NCBI GenBank assembly: GCA_050084985.1
Contig: JBITNC010000001.1
Span: 134,106,001 to 134,170,000, forward strand
Length of the DNA stretch: 64,000 bases
Origin: Nageia nagi
Lineage: Eukaryota > Pinophyta
Direction of reading: 5' to 3'
A model generated the notes under the pieces. The model saw nothing but the letters and a program-made list of their open reading frames with translations, was not told where the DNA came from and made no database searches. Shown piece after piece: positions 56,600 through 64,000 of this stretch (positions are counted from its first letter, which is position 1; each line of letters starts with the position of its first letter). Made by a program: the position numbers and the translations under genes.

Positions 56600-59477
56600 C
56601 TGCAAATATGTACATAAAAAATGTTATTAGTGTCTGCACATATTTACACAAAAATTGAAGTTTTATAAAAATATTAATAAAAATAATGTCCTCAAACCTG
56701 CATCCTATAGTGATATTTAATGCATTTTGATAATCTTCATCTATTTTATTAATATCAAGCGAAAGGATGAGGTATTCTAGAGTGGTAACTAGGCGATGTC
56801 ATTGGGTTTCTAGCATCGACATTGGGTTGAGGTTGGATTTGTAACTTCATCTTTCAAAGAAGCTCATCGTTCATTCTCTTTCGATTGGATATCACCTTCA
56901 ATCATTTTTATAGGTAAATTATAGGTTTATATCTTTCATAAATCCAATTTTGATAGTTCAAGATCAATTAGGTCATTATCATCTTTCATGTCATCAATTT
57001 TCTATTATTTCATGGTTAATTAGTTAAATTGAATATTTTGTAAATAACCTTAATTATTATTATTTCAGATATACCACCTTGTGCTAACCTTTTGGAGTCT
57101 AGTTTAAGCATTCTTGAGTCTTGAGCTTTACCCTAAAACTTGTAACAGGCTTGTAACAACCCTATACTTATTCTTGGTTCATTATTGATGATATTGGATC
57201 TCAGATTATATATTTAATATGAAGTAATGTTGCTACACATTTCTATCTTCATTACACATGGGAATGTATGTGAATTGAGTATTCTTGGAGCTATATTTAT
57301 GTTATGTTATAGGTCTAATTTGTGCCCTAGTTTTGGTTGTATTCACATATTTTGAGTGCTTTATATCATTTTTGGTTATTATTTTTACATATTAGTTTGA
57401 ATACATGTTTGATTATCAGAGATGCTAATTGATGCCCTAGTTTGAGGCTTAAATTGGAATTGAATGCTAATTTGGATAAACCCTAGAAAGATACATTACA
57501 TTTTCCTAACATGCAAATAAAGAAAATAGAATAGATAAGAATAATTAATAACATTTTATTGACCTATTCTAATTTATGATGCCTAAACTATGCTTGCAAT
57601 ATTCATGATTTTAAGGGATTGATCTACTTAGTTCATGATTGCATGCATCCTCCTTATGATTACAAGCATTCTCTATCCGATTGTGGGTGTTCTATAAACC
57701 ATCTGTATTCTACAATTCATTATGAGTGTTCGTACTTCAATTGTGCATGTTTGGTATTTATTTCACACATATTTTTGTACTCAATCACCTATGTTTACTT
57801 ATGATCATATGCATTTTTGAATTGATTATTGAAAATTATGCAACTTATCTTTCTCCTCCAAAAATTGGTATATTCTATGACCATTAATCTTTTCTTCTTC
57901 ATTTTTCAATTACGACTCTAATTTTCATGATAGGTTTTCATCTATTTACCTTCTTGATCTATTTTTGTAGTTTTTTCTAGTGAAATATGTTCATAAGGCA
58001 CTTATTATCATCCATATTCAACCTATAACATCATAACCTACCTTAATAATGAACATTTACCAAAAATGCTAGCAGCATAAAATAGAAAGTAATGCTAGAA
58101 AAATAAGAAATAAGATGGTACACAAGAATAAAAGGATGGAAATTCTCTTCATATTCTATTATTCTATTTGGCCCTCCTTCTAGCATCAAAAATTCTTACT
58201 AAGAAAACTAAGGCCACATGCATGCAACATATTGGCTATGTTGAAGTTCTCCTTTATAATATTCTCTTTCAATGATAACCATCACTATATCGATCTTCCC
58301 TAGATGATAAATTTCATCCTCATCCACTTGTTCCATATTTCATTTATATTATTATTTGATGGGATATTTTCTTCTTAGAATCAAGTTTTCTATTGTTATC
58401 ATATAGGTACTATCATTAATTTAGTTACCATTCTTTCTTCTTAGGGCATATTATAATATTATGCCATTCCTAAGAGCATATTGGGTATAAACAATTATTA
58501 TTTTCACACCATAGTTCTTGAACCTTTTGACCTAACTATGAGTCAAGTATCATCATAGTTAAAAATCTCATACCAAATTCTACTATGATACAATATCTTG
58601 CCTCCATAAGTCTTACACATACCTTCACAACTGCATTAGCTACAACAATTTTTTTAAAAGTTACAACAATTCCTTCAAATAGTTTCTGATTCTAGAACTA
58701 AAAGAGTAGGTATGAGAGGGTAACTTAGGTTAGAGGATTCTTTTTCTTAGCATTGGTCAGATTGAAAAACCAATTACTATTCTTTCATGAATAAGCCTAT
58801 CTTTCCAAAACATAAAGGAAAAATCAAGATATAGTCACTATTTTATGTAAAATCAAATATAATCATTAGACATTATTATGATAACCTTTATATTTCCTTA
58901 TATTTTATCTTATCTTAGCTTATTTCTCAATTGAATAAATGTTTGGATAAACACTATGGATCTTACTAACTAGATTATATCTTCCCCTATTTGCATATTG
59001 GTTGATAATAGTGCTTAGTGATTTTGAGATATATTTTTCCCCCTCTCCTCTTTTCCTCTTGAAGGGGTCTAGTATTGATCTTCCACATACTATAGGTCCA
59101 TATGTACAAATCCATCTACAAGTATACCTTATAGACCTAATTGTAAACCTGTAAACTTTTGTTTAGTTATTAAAACATTTGTAAACTTTAACATTATCTC
59201 AAAAATATTGTTTAGTAAACTTTTTGTTTTGTTATTAGAACATTTGTTATTTTTAAACTTACAACAATTGTGAAAATTACATAACAAAATCATAATAATT
59301 ATGTGAAAATGTACATGTAATTTAACAAATCTAGTCCATGTAATAACATAATAACATAAAAAAATGTATCCAAATTCCATGTAGTCCATGTGTAATAAAA
59401 TAACAACATGTATATGTCCAAATTCCAAATTCCAAAGTCCACAATATCCAAAGTCAAAATTCCACAATAAAGTCTAA
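56600..59477. other. CACTA interior without readable coding sequence
   Basis: About 2.9 kb of AT-rich sequence with scattered short open stretches (57619-57804 plus, 59129-59467 minus) and no recognisable motif. The 59129-59467 reading is low-complexity (repeats of short TCCA, AAAT and CAAA words). Confidence 0.45.
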
Positions 59478-59680
59478 AGTCCACATACATCATGATCTAT
59501 AACTAATACCAAAATAACAACTACATAATCAATCCAACATCCATAATATCTAAAGTACAAAGTCCAAAACAAATTCCAAAGTCCACATCCATCATGATCT
59601 ATAACTAACATACCAAAACAAAAACTACATAATCAATCCTAGATCTATCTATGTAGGTCTAGATGTGTCTCCATCATGAT
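59478..59680. repeat. Two-copy imperfect tandem repeat, period 102 bp
   Basis: AGTCCACATACATCATGATC at 59478 recurs as AGTCCACATCCATCATGATC at 59580, followed in both by TATAACTAA, a CCAAAA word and CTACATAATCAATCC. The copies diverge after about 75 bases. Confidence 0.75.
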
Positions 59681-61390
59681 CCTCCTCTTCTTTTCAACTA
59701 ATGCAGATGCCTCCTATTATATAACAAAAATAAATAAATATTTAATAAACTAAATTTAATCTATATACAAGTTTTTAAAATGCACATAAATATTACCATA
59801 CCATGATGCTGAGATCCTCCCTCAATAACTTATCTCGTTGTGTAGATGATGTGTCGATCTCATTGAGATGAAATGCATGAGAAATAACATCCTACAAGAT
59901 CAAATTAAACCCTATTGAATAAAATAAAGTTTTTAAATGGATATAGATTTTTAATACCTACAAATTTTATGCACATACAAATTACTATGTATTTTAGAAA
60001 ATTATCTAAAATGAAGTAGACATATGAGTGAATACCTATGGAGTAGTGGACATTGAAGGCTTAGCCATCGACACACCCTCCCGTAGGTTGAATGCAGTCA
60101 TCTCATGATGGACATCTACCTTGAATACAATTTTTTTTAGCATATACATGCACATATTCAAATGTGAATAATATTTAACAAAATTAATATGGAAAAATGT
60201 TAAACTTGATATATTTCTTTACCTCAAAAGGTATCCCATAGATCTAGGATTGGATGTCATAAAAGCTCTATGAAATACACCTAAAGTAGAGCCTCCCATC
60301 ATTTATGATAAAAACATGTAAAGGTGTTTACATTTTAAATTAAGTATACATAAAATTCAAATTTATTTAGAAATACAAATTACATACATGTTAAACATAC
60401 TAAAAATATGGTAAATGTACCTCTCTTCCAATAAGATTGACATCATCCATGGACATCATATCTATATAAGATATCCCACAATCAGCTAAAGAGGGGAAAA
60501 CACATATATTATCAAAACTATGGTAAAAATGAGGTACAACTCCACTAACTCCAACATCATCTCTACACTCACTAACATTAGCTACCACATGGGTAGCTTA
60601 TTCAATGAGAGTCTAGGTCACCTAACTCAATGCTCCCAATGTTGAAATAATTACCTAATGAAAAGCTAAGGTAGGAACAAAAAGGAGTAGGAGGAGGTAT
60701 GAGTGGTGCAAGATGTGTAGGTTGACCTGAATTAACCCATGCTTAGGTCTATTTTTTCCTAAGCCATGACCAATCCCTTAATTATGTATCATGTCAAAAT
60801 AATTAACATGTTTTCTAATACACACTCAATGTATGTTTTCTTCCAAAAATACAAAGGGACATTCAGAATTAGAATGTGGTGGTTTATGAAACATCATCCA
60901 CCATCTATCCCAAAACTTTTTAGTTATCATAGGATGGATGCACCAATCATAGGGAATTCTTTCTTTGTTAGTTGGGATGGGTTGTCCAATAGATGGATGC
61001 ACTCTCTCCATCACTTGAAACCATACATATCACCATAAAAAATCCTAATAGTATCAACTACAATTTGCATCAAAGATGCAAACCATATAACAAGGATTAG
61101 GGAACTATGAATACTCTAAATATGGTGAATATTTTCTTGTAACTAGTTAATATCATGAGCAATGCATCTCGTAAATGCTACTCATTTACACCAGTGGGTT
61201 GGGGTGTAGGGAGTGTAGGTGGAGAGGGTGGAGGGGGTGGAGGATCAAAATGTGGTAGTAGTGGAGGATTAACATGTGGTAGGAGTGGAGGATTGACATG
61301 TGGAGGGGCTGAATTATGTGGGATATTTTGGGTCACATCATCCAATGTATCATATATGTCATAATAAAATTAAGGGGATGAGTCAGCCAT
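59645..61390 (-). pseudogene. Multi-exon CACTA accessory gene (TNPA-like position), decayed
   Basis: A likely start, ATG at 61390-61388, reads MADSSP, a stop, then IYDTLDDVTQNIPHNSAPP and a proline-rich segment with two near-identical PHVNPPLLP units, to PTGVNE and a stop at about 61174. Further exons can be set by splice signals: one ends GIPFE/GTAAAG near 60223 and contains DGRLYFRC and two TAG codons; 60119-60036 (VDVHHEMTAFNLREG); 59891-59802 (DVISHAFHLNEIDTSS, RDKLLRED); and 59713-59645 (EASALVEKKRRIMM to a TAG stop). The last three introns are all phase 0 with GT...AG ends, which is hard to get by chance. I do not recognise the protein; position and proline-rich start suit a CACTA accessory protein. 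Internal TAG codons make it a probable pseudogene. Confidence 0.5.
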
Positions 61391-62111
61391 GATATTAAAA
61401 AGACACTTGAAAACATTAATAGTAACATAGAAATAGAAATAAACTCATTATCATATTACAAATAACATTAGCAATATCACATGTTTAACTAGAAATACGA
61501 TAAATATGCAAGGAAAGCATATAAGAGAACTCTATAAATATGTAAAAATAATTGAATTCAAATCAAACAAGCTATGCAATAGAAAAAAATAAGAAAATAC
61601 TATGAATATGTAATCAGAGATAAAGCATGTCATTTAACGTATTTATATTTATCTCATTAATATTGAGCATGACCAAAGTAAAGCATGACTTAATCTCAAA
61701 AAGAAAAACCCCTAAGTATAAATAGCCTACAAAAGCTCACGTGGATGTACTTATATAGAAATGCAAAATATTATAGATGATATAAGACCTCTTTGGGTTA
61801 GAAAGGGATGTATAAATATCTACCTACACCTATATTACTAAATGTATGGGTTAAACTTTATATCGTATTTAGAACTACCATTATCAATAAGAAGGAATTT
61901 GAAATAAACTTTAAAATTTAGTATAAGACTTAGAATCATATCTCTAAAATATAAACCAAGAAAGTATAACCCTTAAATGTTAAAATATAGCCTATGATCC
62001 ATATAAAACATGGTGGTCCAATCATATCTCCTTAAACCTACCTTGCATCCATGTTAAGCTCATTACCACTCTTACCCAATTATGGTAGGTTTGAAAATGA
62101 AAGACCAAGGA
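61391..62111. other. AT-rich stretch up to gap 2, no gene seen
   Basis: No ORF of note and no recognisable repeat. It probably belongs to the CACTA element as promoter or subterminal sequence of the minus-strand gene. Confidence 0.4.
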
Positions 62112-62211
62112 NNNNNNNNNNNNNNNNNNNNNNNNNNNNNNNNNNNNNNNNNNNNNNNNNNNNNNNNNNNNNNNNNNNNNNNNNNNNNNNNNNNNNNNNN
62201 NNNNNNNNNNN
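62112..62211. other. Assembly gap 2 (100 N)
   Basis: Exactly 100 N. It joins the CACTA region to a copia fragment that begins in the middle of gag. Confidence 0.99.
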
Positions 62212-62519
62212 CTCATGCTCTTAAGAAGAATTTTAAGAAAGGTGGAAACAAGAAGAATTATGATCATAATAAGTCAAAGAAAACCAAATCTAATTTTGAT
62301 AAAAATTATAATTTTTGTGGCATCTATGGCCATAAGGAAGTTGGTTGCTTCAAAAAAAAGAAAGATCAAAGTGAAAAAGAATCTAGAAAACCAAACAAAT
62401 CTAATAATAAGAAAAAGAACAAGAATTATGCTTATGTTGCTATTTTTACTCTATGTCTTGCACTTTTTCAAATGATTAGATTGTTGATTCTAGATACACT
62501 AATCACATGCATTTTTTAA
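62212..62519 (+). pseudogene. copia gag zinc-knuckle region (C4)
   Basis: The frame reads HALKKNFKKGGNKKNYDHNK, then KNYNFCGIYGHKEVGCFKKK, a lysine-rich tail, KKNKNYAYVAIFT, and passes towards protease. Unlike C2, the frame after the knuckle stays open because of one more A in the poly-A run. The first knuckle cysteine is tyrosine as in C2. Begins at the gap, so the N-terminal gag is missing. Confidence 0.85.
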
Positions 62520-63767
62520 AAGATAAATTTGAAATTTTTTATAAGTATTGAAAAGATGCAGTTGTGATAGGCGATAATTCATTCCTTGAAGTTCAAGGTA
62601 TTGAAAGTGTATGGTTAAAAGGAAAGATTCTTAAGAATATGCTTTACGTACCAAAATTCACTATGAATCTCCTTTCCATAATTCAAATTGCAAGGAAAGG
62701 TTAATCTTTTGAGTTTAACTCACACTCTTGGTGCATGAAAAAGGGTCTTGCCACTTTGATGAAAGGTCAAGTGAAAGATGACCTTTACATTATGGATCAT
62801 TCTTTAAAAAGGATGTGTCTTACTATAAATGTTTTCTCTAAAGAAAATATTTGAGACCATAAATTAGGCACCTAAACCATAAGAACATTCAATTTATGAA
62901 ATATCAAGAACTTATGGAAGGTTTACCTATAATTTCATCCATAATTGGTCTTTGTGAGAAGTGCATCCTAGAAAAAATGAATAATTTTTTTTTTTAAAAG
63001 ATAAGGCAACTAGAGACACTCAACCTCTTTAGCTTATGCATTCAAATTTGATGGGTCCATTTTTAACTAATTCACTTGGAGGAGAGTCTTATATCTTAAC
63101 CTTTATTGATGACTATAGCAAGATGCCATTTGGTTATCTTATAGAGCACAATGATCAAATATTTGATAAGTTCAAATATTTCAAAGCTTTAATAGAAAAT
63201 TAATTTAGATTTAAAATCAAGATTTTGAGATCTAATAATGGGATTGAATATAATAGCATTGAATTTAATGATTATTGTACCAAGTGTAGAATCAAAAGGT
63301 AGTTTATGATCCTTTACACTCCTTAACAAAATGGTGTAGCTGAAAGAAAAAATAAGACTATTCAAGAAATGGTAATATGTATGTTGGGAGATCTTTTTAG
63401 CTTTTTATGCAATGAAACTATAAATACTGTAATCTACATCTTAAATGAATATCCTATAAATGTAATTGAACATAAAACTTTGTATGAGGCATGGACAAAA
63501 AAGAAACCTAACATCTCTCACTTTAGGATCTTTGGTTGTGATGCTTATGCCTTTATTGTTCTTGAGAAAAGGAAGAAGTTGGATAAGAGATTCGAAAAGT
63601 GTATTTTTATGGGCTATAGAAATAAGCATAAAGGTTATAAGCTATATCAACCTTCCTCTAGAGCAATCTTTATATCTAGGTATGTAAAGTTTAATGAACT
63701 TCTTAAAGAATCTGCTTCTTATGAGAACCTTGATGAGGGTGATGATTCTTTTGTTGCACATAATTGA
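62520..63767 (+). pseudogene. copia GAG-pre-integrase and integrase (C4)
   Basis: GIESVWLKGKILKNMLYVPK, a TAA after SLLSIIQIARKG, SFEFNSHSWCMKKGL, then FIDDYSKMPFGYLIEHNDQ and the long open stretch at 63369-63767: FSFLCNETINTVIYILNE, KTLYEAWTKKKPNISHFRIF, KCIFMGYRNKHKGYKLY and ELLKESASYENLDEGDDSF. One base more than C2 near 63639 keeps this frame open where C2 breaks. Confidence 0.88.
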
Positions 63768-64000
63768 ATGGATGTCAATGTGGATATGTCACCTAAGAAA
63801 CAAAAATCTCTAACATAAAGGATAATAAGAAGTACAACCCTTAAAATAAATCCTTATTTTTCAAAATTACTTGTAAGAATGAGCCCTCATCCTTCAAAGA
63901 AGCTTCAAAGCATGAGTGCTAGATGAATGCAATGAATGTGGAGTATGAGGCTCTAATGAAGAATCAAACTTAGGATTTGGTTTTTTATCCCAATGAATGA
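63768..64000 (+). pseudogene. copia linker and start of RT (C4), cut by window end
   Basis: SPKKQKSLT, then KNEPSSFKEASKHEC and MNVEYEALMKNQT followed by TAG and DLVFYPNE, the segment that begins the copia RT. The TAG replaces the tryptophan expected in this motif (TGG to TAG) and is shared with C2. Confidence 0.8.

Larger units (their letters stand above)
55131..62111 (-). mobile_element. CACTA (En/Spm-like) DNA transposon, one end and decayed genes
   Basis: The left end begins CACTACTACCAAAA (55131-55144). Inside it the word TTTGCATC or its reverse complement GATGCAAA recurs at about 55151, 55163, 55202, 55213, 55262, 55310 and 55512, in both orientations, like the subterminal repeats of CACTA elements. 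Genes lie on the minus strand: a DUF4216-like tail at 56197-56599 and a multi-exon gene at 59645-61390. The other end is not seen and may be beyond gap 2. The three-base target duplication cannot be checked without it. Confidence 0.6.
62212..64000 (+). mobile_element. Ty1/copia fragment C4, inverted near-identical copy of C2
   Basis: The reverse complement of 32613-34396 (C2) matches this interval end to end, 1784 against 1789 bases, with few differences. Several are single-base changes in homopolymers: 8 A instead of 7 near 62351, and an added A near 63639. It shares with C2 the tyrosine in place of the first zinc-knuckle cysteine, the TAA after IARKG (about 62702) and the TAG before DLVFYP (about 63971). 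It continues past the window end. Confidence 0.9.

Noticed and set aside
61254-61263. GGTAGTAGTG, which could be the opposite terminus of the CACTA element.
   Set aside because: It lies inside the proline-rich coding repeat, where a near copy (GGTAGGAGTGG) follows 25-30 bases later, and the bases next to it do not continue the TIR found at 55131.
61155-61364. Glycine-rich plus-strand open stretch resembling a glycine-rich protein.
   Set aside because: It is the antisense of the proline-rich exon on the minus strand, which has a better start codon and fits the direction of the neighbouring spliced exons.
1-64000. Search for bacterial-type operons, CRISPR arrays, rRNA, tRNA or organellar inserts.
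   Set aside because: None seen. tRNA-like words are limited to retrotransposon primer binding sites, and the repeats present are transposon or simple-sequence in nature.

Overview
This window is nuclear DNA of a seed plant with a large, repeat-swollen genome. A gymnosperm is a reasonable guess but the sequence does not prove it. The evidence is AT-rich, CpG-poor sequence, nested and decayed LTR retrotransposons of both plant superfamilies, a CACTA-type DNA transposon, and one intact plant gene with a short GT-AG intron. Two runs of exactly 100 N mark scaffold gaps. There are no operons, prokaryotic genes, CRISPR arrays, or rRNA or tRNA genes that I could recognise.

Layout. 1-906: decayed Ty3/gypsy gag, plus strand, cut by copia element C1. 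907-5869: Ty1/copia C1, minus strand, with its 3' LTR and most of pol; its gag end runs into gap 1 (5870-5969). 5970-16840 (copy A) and 16841-29197 (copy B): a direct tandem duplication of the 3' part of a Tat-like Ty3/gypsy element on the minus strand (RT, RNase H, integrase, a long 3' region, polypurine tract and LTR-side sequence). The 3' region carries an antisense ORF remnant with a plant mobile domain (PMD) motif and a coiled-coil-like segment. Copy B continues through protease (29198-29720) and gag (37603-39349) to a possible primer binding site at 39627-39644. Between protease and gag sits a structurally complete copia element, C2 (29721-37602), with paired LTRs and a perfect 5-bp target-site duplication.

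39645-42282 holds nothing I can name. 42283-42967 is a MITE-like inverted-repeat element just downstream of the only intact gene, a UDP-glycosyltransferase on the minus strand (43258-44815, two exons, TATA box and polyadenylation signal visible). From 45925 another Ty3/gypsy element (Gy3, plus strand) runs gag-protease-RT, is interrupted at 48062 by copia C3 (5' LTR and primer binding site present, 3' end missing), and resumes at about 53479 with RNase H and integrase. 54453-55130 is unassigned. 55131 starts a CACTA-like element whose genes read on the minus strand (a DUF4216-like transposase tail near 56.2-56.6 kb and a small-exon gene at 59.6-61.4 kb). After gap 2 (62112-62211), 62212-64000 is a near-identical inverted copy of part of C2.

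How it fits together: the only gene likely to make a functional protein is the glycosyltransferase. Everything else is transposon debris. Much of the decay looks like C-to-T change (TAG where CAG would continue a motif, TGA where CGA would), which fits deamination of methylated plant repeats. Nonsense mutations shared by copies A and B, and by C2 and its inverted copy, argue that these pairs arose by copying already dead DNA (segmental duplication or assembly duplication) rather than by separate insertions of live elements. I found no convincing new functional system. The most interesting biology is the antisense PMD ORF, the perfect inverted repeat in the same retrotransposon, and the templated-filler deletion that separates the two copies.
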